Source: Paenibacillus sp. PCH8 (GTDB lineage Bacteria > Bacillota > Bacilli > Paenibacillales > Paenibacillaceae). Taken from it: DNA of 64,000 nucleotides. How positions within the stretch are numbered: the first letter of the stretch is position 1; each line of letters starts with the position of its first letter. The stretch covers positions 930,001-994,000 of the forward strand of contig NZ_PKQK01000002.1 of assembly GCF_002968835.1 (NCBI RefSeq), written 5' to 3'. This document shows, in pieces, positions 56,655-64,000 of the stretch. The position numbers and the translations under genes were made by a program. The notes under the pieces were generated by a model. The model was not told the DNA's origin and made no database searches. It saw only the letters and a program-made list of their open reading frames with translations.

Positions 56655-58382
56655 ATGATAAGCAATCCAGGCGCTAGCCAGAACAGAATAATCCCGAACG
56701 TATTAAACCAGCAGCCCCATGTCAATCCTGAGACTGAATCTACTGCTCGGACGGAACTGCATGCTTTTCTGAACGATGCCCTACTTGAACTTCATCATGC
56801 GCAGCTCGTGACCGGCAATGGGGAATGGCACTGGAATGAACCGGAGCTTGCGCATCATACCTTCATCTATATGCACAAATTCACTGGCAAGCTGATTGTA
56901 AACGGGACTGAATTCCAAGTCTTCCGCAAGTCTGCCTTTCTCTGTGCACCCGACACTTCTTTGGAGCTTTCCTCTGACGCAGGTCACGAGATGGAAATAT
57001 ATATTATCCATTACGATCTTTTCCGGGTTGCTGAGAAAACCCAATCAAGGCGAATCTATGAACGAGAACTCGGCTCACCCGTTACAGGCTGGATTCAGGG
57101 ACCGTTTTACGGCATACAGCGAATTGTCGCACAGCTGGCACAACAGACCAGCGAAGCCTCGCACACCCCTTTAAAAACACAACTCCTCCTGACGGACCTG
57201 CTACATATGCTCTGGCCTCAAGTAGACCCGTCTGATTCAGCAGGGCAGGAAGAACCCGAGCAGTGGCTCAAGTCAACCCTGCAATACATGCGTGAACATT
57301 ATATGCACGAGATCAAGCTCGAAAAGTTGGCTGAACTGGCAGGCATGCACCCGTCCTATTACTCGCAGCTGTTCAAGAGCCGTATGCAGAAGAATCCGAT
57401 TGAATATATCACCCACTTGCGCATGAATCGGGCCAAGGAATTACTGCTGACTTCCGACCTGCGCATTCGTGATGTGGCCCGTGAGGTTGGTTATCGCGAC
57501 GAGTTCTATTTCAGCCGACGGTTTCGGAACCACGCCGGATATGCCCCCACGTCCTATGCGAAGCAGGTCCATCGGAATATTGTGTCACTTTCCTATCCCT
57601 ATACCGACCACCTGATGACACTTGGCATCACTCCATGTGCAGCTCAGATTCAGGGCCACCTGCCTCATATGCCCAAGTCGCTGTCACTGCCATTTCATGC
57701 TTATGAACCATGGGAACAGGGTCGTCAAGCTTTCCTGGATGTGAATCCCGAGATGATTCTAACCAAGGATAATGCAGCAGCGAAGGCCATGGAGCATATT
57801 GGCGATGTCGCGCCCATCATCACCATTCCCTGGAACCAGACAGACATCTTTGGTCATCTGGAGAAGATTGCATCCATTGTGGATCGCACCCAAGCGGCGA
57901 CAGATTGGTTGGATCGACACGAGCGTAAAGCGGAACGTGCACGCAAAAAAATCAGAGAACTGGTAGGAGATATTACGGTTGCTGTCGGTACGTTAACGCC
58001 CAAGGGTCCACGGATGTACAGCCATCGTAACTTCGGGCACGTCTTTTACCGAACCTTGCAACTGACTGCGCCCCAGCGAATTCGGACCGAACTGGCTGGC
58101 AAAGTTCCCGGCGTTGGCTTCAACTGGATGCCCTTCACCCCGGGGGAATGGGACGGCTTGGAGGCAGATGTGCTGGTGCTCGCGGTTAATTCCATGCAAG
58201 AACGGGCAACACTGTTGCAAGAGATGGCTTCGAATCCGCTATGGAACAGCCATCCAGCCGTACAAAACGGACGTGTGCACTTTGTCGAATGGAACTCATG
58301 GGTGGTATATGCCCCACATTCCATTAATATTCAGCTCGATGAAGCGATCCATATGTTGACGAATAAACGCTCACATTTGTAA
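56655..58382 (+). CDS. btr: Btr-like AraC regulator fused to a siderophore-binding domain
   Basis: A 575-residue cytosolic activator. An N-terminal cupin-like sensor is followed by the AraC double helix-turn-helix (about 215-315; LEKLAELAGMHPSYYSQLFK) and a periplasmic-binding-like domain to the end. There is no signal peptide between the domains, in contrast to the frame at 2003-3982. In Bacillus, Btr binds Fe-bacillibactin inside the cell and activates feuABC. The siderophore importer directly downstream supports the same role here. ATG 56655 lies 7 bases from GAGGAGG; the open frame extends 36 codons upstream without support. Confidence 0.9.
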   Translation: MISNPGASQNRIIPNVLNQQPHVNPETESTARTELHAFLNDALLELHHAQLVTGNGEWHWNEPELAHHTFIYMHKFTGKLIVNGTEFQVFRKSAFLCAPDTSLELSSDAGHEMEIYIIHYDLFRVAEKTQSRRIYERELGSPVTGWIQGPFYGIQRIVAQLAQQTSEASHTPLKTQLLLTDLLHMLWPQVDPSDSAGQEEPEQWLKSTLQYMREHYMHEIKLEKLAELAGMHPSYYSQLFKSRMQKNPIEYITHLRMNRAKELLLTSDLRIRDVAREVGYRDEFYFSRRFRNHAGYAPTSYAKQVHRNIVSLSYPYTDHLMTLGITPCAAQIQGHLPHMPKSLSLPFHAYEPWEQGRQAFLDVNPEMILTKDNAAAKAMEHIGDVAPIITIPWNQTDIFGHLEKIASIVDRTQAATDWLDRHERKAERARKKIRELVGDITVAVGTLTPKGPRMYSHRNFGHVFYRTLQLTAPQRIRTELAGKVPGVGFNWMPFTPGEWDGLEADVLVLAVNSMQERATLLQEMASNPLWNSHPAVQNGRVHFVEWNSWVVYAPHSINIQLDEAIHMLTNKRSHL

Positions 58383-58530
58383 TCTGAGCATTTGGCATAA
58401 ATCCAATGAGCGTCTTCCAATCAGCACAATCAAATTATGCAAAATGCTGAATCTAAAGAATGTCCATTCCTCAAAATCTTAATATATGCCATGTACGGAC
58501 CTGAATTAAGATTTTATAATGATCACTAAT

Positions 58531-58545
58531 TGATAATGATAATCA
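58531..58545 (+). promoter_or_regulatory. Fur box upstream of the siderophore permease operon
   Basis: TGATAATGATAATCA matches the 7-1-7 Fur consensus at 13 of 14 arm positions. It lies in the first codons of the longest open frame (TTG 58530), showing that the true start of the permease is downstream. Confidence 0.8.
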
Positions 58546-58577
58546 ATAACAATGAATACGTTGTTGGTACTAAAGGA

Positions 58578-59624
58578 GTGACCCGTATTCCACATCCGGG
58601 ACTGCCACATCGTCCGTCCAATTCAAGAAAATCTGCAGTGACGGTTGGCCTGATGTTTCTGTCTGCCATTGCCGTACTGTTGCTAAGTATGTTTATTGCC
58701 ATTTCTTTAGGTGCCAAAGGATTGACACTGGAAACGGTATGGACTGCCATCTTCCAGTACAACCCGGCTCTGACGCCTCATCAGATTATTCATGAGCTTC
58801 GGCTGCCTCGTGTACTTGCTGCGGCTGTGATTGGTGCTGCCTTTGCGGTTGCCGGAGCCTTAATGCAAGGCATTACGCGTAATCCGCTTGCAGACACCGG
58901 CATTCTGGGCATCAATGCAGGCGCCACTTTTGTTGTGGCACTGAGCTTCGCCTTTTGGCCCGGATTGCCATACGGCTGGATTATGTTTTTGTCATTCATT
59001 GGAGCTGTTCTGGGCACATTGCTTATCTTCCTGCTCGGAAGGGCAGCACCCGGTGGTCTAAGCTCCATCAGGCTCACCGTTGCAGGGGCGGTTATCGCTG
59101 CTATGCTAAGCTCGCTCAGCACAGGGGTTGCCATTTATTTTGATCTGAGTCAGGATCTGGCCTTCTGGTACGCCGGTGGATTTGGAGGGATTGAATGGCG
59201 GCATCTGAAGCTGATTTTGCCCGTGCTGCTCGTGACACTGGTACTAACCATGCCACTTGCCCGGCGCATATCCCTGATGTCACTCGGCGAAGAAGTAGCG
59301 ATTAATCTGGGGATCAACCTGCGCTGGACGAGGTTTCTCGCTCTGACAGCGGTCGTTGTTCTGGCTGGCGTGTCCGTGTCCGCTGTAGGTTCGATCGGAT
59401 TTGTCGGGCTGGTCATCCCCCATATCTCCCGCAAACTGGTAGGCGTGGATTATCGGATTATCATTCCGATGTCTTCCTTGCTGGGAGCTGTCTTGCTGGT
59501 GCTCGCCGATCTGGGTGCCCGTATTGTGAATCCACCCGAGGAGCTTGCAGTAGGTATTATGGTCGCCTTTGTCGGAGTGCCGTTCTTCCTCTATCTGGCC
59601 CGTAAAGAAAGGAGGGCCCTGTAG
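58578..59624 (+). CDS. FecCD-family siderophore ABC permease
   Basis: Iron-siderophore permease, about 348 residues with nine to ten helices. The FecCD signature includes LRLPRVLAAAVIGAAFAVAG and GSIGFVGLVIPHISRKLVG, the ATPase-contact region. The start is uncertain: AAAGGAGTGA at 58572-58581 is the only ribosome site, so GTG 58578 (overlapping it) or ATT 58587 are candidates; frames starting at 58530-58536 begin inside the Fur box. It is followed 2 bp later by the second permease. No ATPase gene lies in the operon, so a shared FhuC/YusV-type ATPase is expected elsewhere. Confidence 0.9.
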   Translation: MTRIPHPGLPHRPSNSRKSAVTVGLMFLSAIAVLLLSMFIAISLGAKGLTLETVWTAIFQYNPALTPHQIIHELRLPRVLAAAVIGAAFAVAGALMQGITRNPLADTGILGINAGATFVVALSFAFWPGLPYGWIMFLSFIGAVLGTLLIFLLGRAAPGGLSSIRLTVAGAVIAAMLSSLSTGVAIYFDLSQDLAFWYAGGFGGIEWRHLKLILPVLLVTLVLTMPLARRISLMSLGEEVAINLGINLRWTRFLALTAVVVLAGVSVSAVGSIGFVGLVIPHISRKLVGVDYRIIIPMSSLLGAVLLVLADLGARIVNPPEELAVGIMVAFVGVPFFLYLARKERRAL

Positions 59625-59626
59625 CG

Positions 59627-60646
59627 ATGAAATCGACTAGTGCACTTTCACGAGGCAGGCGTTCGATCACCGTAAGTGCAGTGCTAATCTGCATCGCCAT
59701 TGCCGTTATCATCATCAGCCTGAACACCGGTACCATTCGCCTGTCTCCCGCAGCCGTGCTTCACACCCTGCTTGGCAATGGGACGCCAGATGATCAGATC
59801 GTATTGTTCGATTACCGACTGCCTCGCATCCTGGTAACGGTACTTGCCGGAGCAGGACTAGGCATTGCTGGTGCTGCACTGCAAGGGATCACTCGCAATT
59901 CCCTTGCCGATCCGGGCATTCTGGGATTGCATGCAGGGGCCGCTTTCGGACTAATGGTGTTTGTAAGTCTTTCCTTTACGATGAATGGCTCTGTTGCCTT
60001 GCTCATCCCTTTGTTTGCTTTTGCAGGCAGTGTTGCCGCGGCCTTAATCATCATGCTCCTATCCTATGACAAGAATAACGGCGTCTCGCCCATCAAGCTT
60101 ATTCTGGTGGGGATCGCCGTAGCCGCCGGGTTCCATGCGTTGACCCTGTATCTGTCCTTACGTCTGGATGAAGACACCTATTCCTTCGCCGCGCGCTGGC
60201 TGGCAGGTAGCGTCTGGGGCAGGGACTGGATCCATGTGCAGGCTATGCTTCCCTGGGTGGTGCTATGTATCTCCTATATCTGGAGTCGCTCCAAAACGCT
60301 CGATGCCTTCAATTTGGGAGATGCTGCTGCAACCAGTATAGGTACGCCGGTCCGATCCCAACGTGTTACCTTGCTGCTGTGTACCGTGGCCTTGTCTGCC
60401 GTCAGTGTATCCATGGCGGGCGGGATCGGCTTTATCGGTCTGGCAGCTCCACATTTGGCCCGTAGACTGGTTGGTCCGATGCATCGGCATTTAATCCCTG
60501 CCGCCGGACTCATCGGCATGGTCATTCTGGTGACTGCCGATACGGTCGGGCGAACCATCTTCCAGCCCAATGCGATTCCGGCAGGCGTGGTGGTCGCTGC
60601 GATTGGTGCACCTTACTTTTTGTATTTACTGGTACGAAGCAAGTGA
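59627..60646 (+). CDS. FecCD-family siderophore ABC permease (second subunit)
   Basis: A 339-residue permease partner. Family motifs are FDYRLPRILVTVLAGAGLGI, GITRNSLADPGILGLHAGAA and GGIGFIGLAAPHLARRLVG. ATG 59627 follows AGGAGG, and the gap from the first permease is 2 bp. The two form a heterodimeric channel resembling FeuB-FeuC. Confidence 0.94.
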   Translation: MKSTSALSRGRRSITVSAVLICIAIAVIIISLNTGTIRLSPAAVLHTLLGNGTPDDQIVLFDYRLPRILVTVLAGAGLGIAGAALQGITRNSLADPGILGLHAGAAFGLMVFVSLSFTMNGSVALLIPLFAFAGSVAAALIIMLLSYDKNNGVSPIKLILVGIAVAAGFHALTLYLSLRLDEDTYSFAARWLAGSVWGRDWIHVQAMLPWVVLCISYIWSRSKTLDAFNLGDAAATSIGTPVRSQRVTLLLCTVALSAVSVSMAGGIGFIGLAAPHLARRLVGPMHRHLIPAAGLIGMVILVTADTVGRTIFQPNAIPAGVVVAAIGAPYFLYLLVRSK

Positions 60647-60707
60647 TCTGTTATTCACAAAAACAATAAAGACATCCAAGAGATGTTCAAGGAGAATGTG
60701 ACTACCC

Positions 60708-61661
60708 ATGTTAAAGAAAAATTTGATGCTTGTCATGAGTATCTGTCTGGTGCTTGTGCTCGCAGCCTGCGGAAGCGGAACTGCGAATAATTCCTCTTCT
60801 GCTTCTGGTGATTCTGCCTCAAATACCTCAACGGACAACAAGGACAGCGGTTCTGCTTCAGGCGAACCACGCATCGCTTCCATGTCGATCCATCTGACCA
60901 ATGACCTGCTCTCCCTCGGCATTACGCCTGTAGGTTCCGTGATTGGCGGCGAAGCCAAAGCCTTCCTGTCCCATGTTGCTGATCGTCTGCAAAACACAAC
61001 GCCGCTTGGTCCCGTCAAAGACCCGGATATGGAAGCTTTGCTTGCCCTGAAGCCAGATGTAATCTATCTGGATGAAGAATTCTCCGGTGATGACATTGCC
61101 AAATTCGAGAAAATTGCCCCTGTGCATGTATTCAACCTGAACAAAGGTACATGGCGCGACCATTTGAAAGATATCGGCAAGCTCGTGAATCGTGAGAAAG
61201 AAGCCGAGCAGTACATTCAGGACTATGCAACCGAAACGGAAGAAGTGAAATCCCTGATTCATGACACCATTGGTGATGGCACGGTCATGGCGATCCGGGT
61301 CACTGCCAAAGAATTGCGTGTGTTCAGTACACGCCGCCCCATGGGTCCCATTTTGTATGAGGATCTCGGTCTGACTCCGGCCAAAGGCATTACAGATATC
61401 GATTCGACCAAACCGTATCAAGTCGTCTCCCGTGAAGTTTTGCCAGACTATGATGCAGATGCGATCTTTGTGGTTGTGAATTCAGATGATGAAGCTCAGA
61501 CCATGTTCAAGGAGCTGGAAAGCAATCCGATCTGGCAAGGCCTGAAAGCAGTCAAAGCCGGTCACGTCTACCCGATCGGTGCACAGCCTTGGCTGGATTA
61601 TTCCTCTATTGGAAACAAAATGGCCCTGGATGAGGCCAAAGAAATGTTCTCCAAGAAGTAA
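60708..61661 (+). CDS. Iron-siderophore-binding lipoprotein
   Basis: A 317-residue lipoprotein. The signal peptide ends in lipobox VLAAC (Cys21), then a Ser/Asn/Asp linker, then the class III binding domain (IASMSIHLTNDLLSLGITPVGSV; ALKPDVIYLDEEF). It is the third gene of the Fur-controlled operon, 61 bp after the permease, with ribosome site AAGGAGAATG. It delivers Fe-siderophore to the two permeases and resembles FeuA. Confidence 0.94.
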   Translation: MLKKNLMLVMSICLVLVLAACGSGTANNSSSASGDSASNTSTDNKDSGSASGEPRIASMSIHLTNDLLSLGITPVGSVIGGEAKAFLSHVADRLQNTTPLGPVKDPDMEALLALKPDVIYLDEEFSGDDIAKFEKIAPVHVFNLNKGTWRDHLKDIGKLVNREKEAEQYIQDYATETEEVKSLIHDTIGDGTVMAIRVTAKELRVFSTRRPMGPILYEDLGLTPAKGITDIDSTKPYQVVSREVLPDYDADAIFVVVNSDDEAQTMFKELESNPIWQGLKAVKAGHVYPIGAQPWLDYSSIGNKMALDEAKEMFSKK

Positions 61662-61696
61662 GTTTCTGTACACACCACACTTAATGTGCGACCACC

Positions 61697-61776
61697 AAAA
61701 AACCTCTCTTTAGAGACCGGAACAGAGTCCATTATCATACTCTCTTCCGCCCAAAGCAGAGGTTTTTGTTTTTTTA
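61697..61776 (+). terminator. Probable terminator of the siderophore operon
   Basis: AAAAAACCTCT pairs with AGAGGTTTTT (61758-61767) around a 50-base loop, followed by a T tract. Confidence 0.5.
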
Positions 61777-61863
61777 TTATCTATTTGACTCTGTTTATAT
61801 GCCAGCCAAGCGATCCTGAAATCCCTTTAACGTTTTTCAATGCGACCCAATACAGCTTCAACT

Positions 61864-62346
61864 TCAGATGATGGGGTTTCCTATATCTTCTCTTAGACGG
61901 GTAAGGATCTCACCCAGCCAGTTGGTTCCCCGCCATGTTCTTCTATTACGAATACGCGGATCTTCCTCCGCCAGTCCCACACCCCAGATCCGGTCATCCG
62001 GGCTTGCTTCCACAAGGGTCGTTCCGCGAGTGGCGTGCAGTGCGGTCAGCAGTTCTTCGTTTTGTGTAAATTTGGCTAGATTCCCCTCGTAAACTATACG
62101 CTGGCATTCAGCTTCCCATAACGTCTGGTCGAAGCCTGTGACCTGTCTGCCCAGCTTTTTTTGTACCGAAGCAGAGCTTGCCTTCAGAATCTTGTCTGCG
62201 ATGGTCTGATCGCCGAACAGCAGCGCTTTCTGGTGCATCATGTATTGCTCCGCACTCGTGTAGTGAACTCCACCGACATTAAAATCTGCCGGGTGCCACT
62301 GCGAGAATGGAGATGCGGTACGCCAGAAAAATGTGAATTTTCCCAT
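61864..62346 (-). CDS. NADAR family protein (YbiA-like N-glycosidase)
   Basis: A 160-residue NADAR domain. FTFFWRTASPFSQWHPADF at the N-terminus, YTSAEQYMMHQKALLFGD in the middle and DRIWGVGLAEEDP at the C-terminus carry the conserved Glu, Trp and Asp. Family members cleave N-glycosidic bonds of riboflavin precursors or of ADP-ribosylated guanine. It is downstream of an NrtR-type ADP-ribose-sensing regulator on the same strand (91 bp apart), which supports a role in NAD/ADP-ribose metabolism. Confidence 0.93.
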   Translation of the reverse strand: MGKFTFFWRTASPFSQWHPADFNVGGVHYTSAEQYMMHQKALLFGDQTIADKILKASSASVQKKLGRQVTGFDQTLWEAECQRIVYEGNLAKFTQNEELLTALHATRGTTLVEASPDDRIWGVGLAEEDPRIRNRRTWRGTNWLGEILTRLREDIGNPII

Positions 62347-62437
62347 CCTTATCCCCTCTTTACTTGTTCCTTATGGTTGTAGCAATCCCGCCCCTGGCTT
62401 GAATCACTTCTGCCTACTTCATTGATGCTTACCACTT

Positions 62438-63376
62438 CTACGGAGTCTGCCTCTCCGGATTCAGTCTGTACAAGCGGGAAGGTCGATGACCGGCACTGCT
62501 CGCATATTCTCCTGTTTCGATAACCCAATCGGCGATTTTGCGCCGGAAAGCGGCAGCCAGCAGCTTTTTGCCAGTGATGATCTCATGTACTTTCTGAAGC
62601 GCAGTCAGCGTAAATGTCTCCGGCATCAGATTGAATGCAATATCCGTATACTCCATCTTGGATCGCAGACGCTCAAGCGCATAATGAATGATTTTGGCAT
62701 GATCAAAGGCAATCCCCTGAACCTCACCTAATGTCATGCTATGGCTCTGTACTCGTCCTTCCACCGTTTCCTTCGTCTCAATGACCGCCGATAATTCCTC
62801 TGTTCCATTGGTCAAAATCAACTGCAGCCTGCGTTCCGTCACACGTCCACGCTCATGGATATGGCGCTTCTCTTCCAGAAGCCGCTGCTCCACCCGAAAC
62901 CAGTTGGCCTCGCTGGCATCATCGCCAGCCTGAAGCTGCAGCTCGCTGCTATCAACCAGCGCCATATAGGAACTGCTGATGACCCGTGTACGCGGATCGC
63001 GTTCCACATCCCCCCACGTATACAGTTGCTCCAGATAGATCTCATCCAGCCCCGTCTCCGTCAGCAGTTCCCGCCGAGCAGCATCCTCCAGCGATTCCTG
63101 CATAGAGACAAATCCACCCGGTAACGCCCACTGACCCAGATAGGGATGGCCGCCCCGCCGGATTAGCAGCAACTGGAGTTCAGGTTCCGCAAGCTTGCGA
63201 TAGTTCTCCTGAGCTTCACTGCGGATCGTAAATACTAACATGTCCACGGTGACGGAAGGACGTTCGTAATCGCCAGCATTATACGTTTCCAAAAACTGTT
63301 GTTCACTGATATGTACATGGTCCTGATGCTCCTGGTAATCGGGGTCTTTTCCACCAGAGGAACCTTCGTAAGTCAT
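62438..63376 (-). CDS. nrtR: NrtR-type Nudix transcriptional regulator
   Basis: A 312-residue protein. The N-terminal Nudix domain has the box GGFVSMQESLEDAARRELLT plus ETGL (about 97-120), and the C-terminal winged helix has FTLTALQKVHEIITGKKLLA plus AFRRKI. NrtR regulators bind ADP-ribose and control NAD-related genes; some retain hydrolase activity, and the Nudix box here has R-E-L-L-T-E-T, close to consensus. ATG 63376 follows GGAG at 10 bases; an upstream ATG at 63406 overlaps the operator. It probably represses itself and the NADAR gene. Confidence 0.9.
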   Translation of the reverse strand: MTYEGSSGGKDPDYQEHQDHVHISEQQFLETYNAGDYERPSVTVDMLVFTIRSEAQENYRKLAEPELQLLLIRRGGHPYLGQWALPGGFVSMQESLEDAARRELLTETGLDEIYLEQLYTWGDVERDPRTRVISSSYMALVDSSELQLQAGDDASEANWFRVEQRLLEEKRHIHERGRVTERRLQLILTNGTEELSAVIETKETVEGRVQSHSMTLGEVQGIAFDHAKIIHYALERLRSKMEYTDIAFNLMPETFTLTALQKVHEIITGKKLLAAAFRRKIADWVIETGEYASSAGHRPSRLYRLNPERQTP

Positions 63377-63395
63377 CGTATACAAACTCCATTCT

Positions 63396-63418
63396 GTTAC
63401 TAACATTATGTTATTAAC
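63396..63418 (-). promoter_or_regulatory. Operator and promoter of the NrtR-NADAR pair
   Basis: The halves GTTACTAACAT (63396-63406) and ATGTTATTAAC (63408-63418) form an 11-1-11 palindrome with one mismatch. On the minus strand it covers the -10 (CATAAT) of a promoter whose -35 TTGATA lies 18 bp upstream. Confidence 0.75.
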
Positions 63419-63496
63419 AATTTGATAATATCAATTTATCACATCATTTTGTCTCAGGTCAATATTTCCAGTTCGACAGAAATGTAATGGATTGGC

Positions 63497-63545
63497 TTGA
63501 CGATATGTCAGATCAAACTTATGATTTAGTTAGTCGACTAACTAA
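63497..63545 (+). promoter_or_regulatory. Promoter and perfect palindrome upstream of MarR
   Basis: TTGACG (63497-63502), 17 bases, TATGAT (63520-63525), then the 20-bp perfect palindrome TTAGTTAGTCGACTAACTAA (63526-63545). Typical of MarR autorepression. Confidence 0.8.
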
Positions 63546-63563
63546 CGGATAGGAGCAGTATAT

Positions 63564-63997
63564 ATGAATCCAGTCCAGAATGAACGGTTAATGGAGCAAT
63601 TGTCCGAACTCGTGAAGCTGAAACGTTACAAGGTTCATGAGAAACTTGTGAACCACCCGAGTTGTACCCGGGACAGCCTCCTTTGCTGTTCCAGCTTGAA
63701 CGGGAAGATGGTAAGTCCCAGAAAAATCTGGCCGAACAACTTCAGCGCAGTCCCGCAACGGTAACGGTGATGCTCAAGCGCATGGAGATATCCGGTTATG
63801 TGAGACGTGAAGCGGACCCGAAGGATCTGCGCAGTTTGCGAGTATTCCTGACGGATCAGGGGCGCTCTGCACTACGAGAATTGAGAGAAGTGGTTCAGGA
63901 GTTGGAACAGCAGGCCCAGAAAGATTTTACACCGGAAGAATCCCGGCTGATGTCTGCACTCGCGCAGCGTATGCTCCAAAACCTGCGTGAAGCTTGA
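63564..63997 (+). pseudogene. MarR-family transcriptional regulator, one-base frameshift
   Basis: About 144 residues when joined: a dimerisation N-terminus (LVKLKRYKVHEKLVNHP), then ELYPGQPPLLFQLEREDGKS, the winged helix (QKNLAEQLQRSPATVTVMLK; DPKDLRSLRVFLTDQG) and a C-terminal dimer helix. One C missing from CCC at 63656-63658 breaks the frame. ATG 63564 follows AGGAG. The regulated genes probably begin right of the window. Confidence 0.9.
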
Positions 63998-64000
63998 GGT

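Overview
The window reads as ordinary chromosome of a Gram-positive, low-to-mid-GC, spore-former-type Firmicute, most likely Paenibacillus or a close relative. The reasons are strong AGGAGG-type ribosome binding sites, sigma-A promoters, an ECF41 sigma factor, a Btr-type AraC/siderophore-binding activator, copper-amine-oxidase 'stalk' proteins, two GntR(YtrA)-ABC modules and many AraC/LacI sugar regulators. Genus is inferred from gene families, not from a marker gene. There is no rRNA, tRNA, CRISPR array, prophage or complete insertion sequence.

Layout. 0-6.8 kb: a sigma-54 activator, an AraC regulator in frame with a Fur-controlled siderophore-binding lipoprotein, and a STAND-type regulator. 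6.8-11 kb: PucR regulator divergent from alanine dehydrogenase, then a RecB-like nuclease. 11-15.5 kb: kinase-like protein, an ECF41 sigma/FAD-oxidoreductase operon with its own recognisable promoter, and an AraC regulator. 15.6-20.8 kb: sugar catabolism (TIM-barrel isomerase, Gfo/Idh/MocA dehydrogenase, GH125 mannosidase, LacI). 21.5-31.8 kb: DUF4179 anti-sigma with its ECF sigma, Mug glycosylase, AEC transporter, RidA, YHYH/stalk secreted protein, YcgL-type nucleotidyltransferase, tandem WYL proteins, LURP-one protein. 31.8-33.7 kb and 47.7-51 kb: two GntR-ABC transporter modules. 33.8-38.6 kb: aldo/keto reductase, STM3941-like protein, S9 peptidase, stalk protein. 39-45 kb: nikABCDE plus nikR. 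45-47.4 kb: lipase-like hydrolase and coiled-coil membrane protein. 51.9-53.6 kb: futalosine-pathway mqnB-mqnD. 54.6-56.2 kb: pcp and a Gfo/Idh/MocA oxidoreductase. 56.6-61.7 kb: Btr activator and a Fur-boxed siderophore importer without ATPase. 61.8-64 kb: NADAR and NrtR-type Nudix regulator, then a MarR gene.

Two themes cut across the window. First, six genes (GH125, LacI, aldo/keto reductase, S9 peptidase, mqnB, MarR) are each interrupted only by single-base deletions, at or near short G or C runs. That is the signature of homopolymer undercalling in the assembly, so these are probably intact genes; the apparent AraC-lipoprotein fusion may have the same cause. Second, the larger gaps hold several dispersed repeat families. 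The most striking is a 195-bp element found three times with four 25-bp units in fixed geometry (two direct, two inverted, each pair exactly 50 bp apart). It is the best candidate here for something undescribed. I found no convincing new defence or biosynthetic system.
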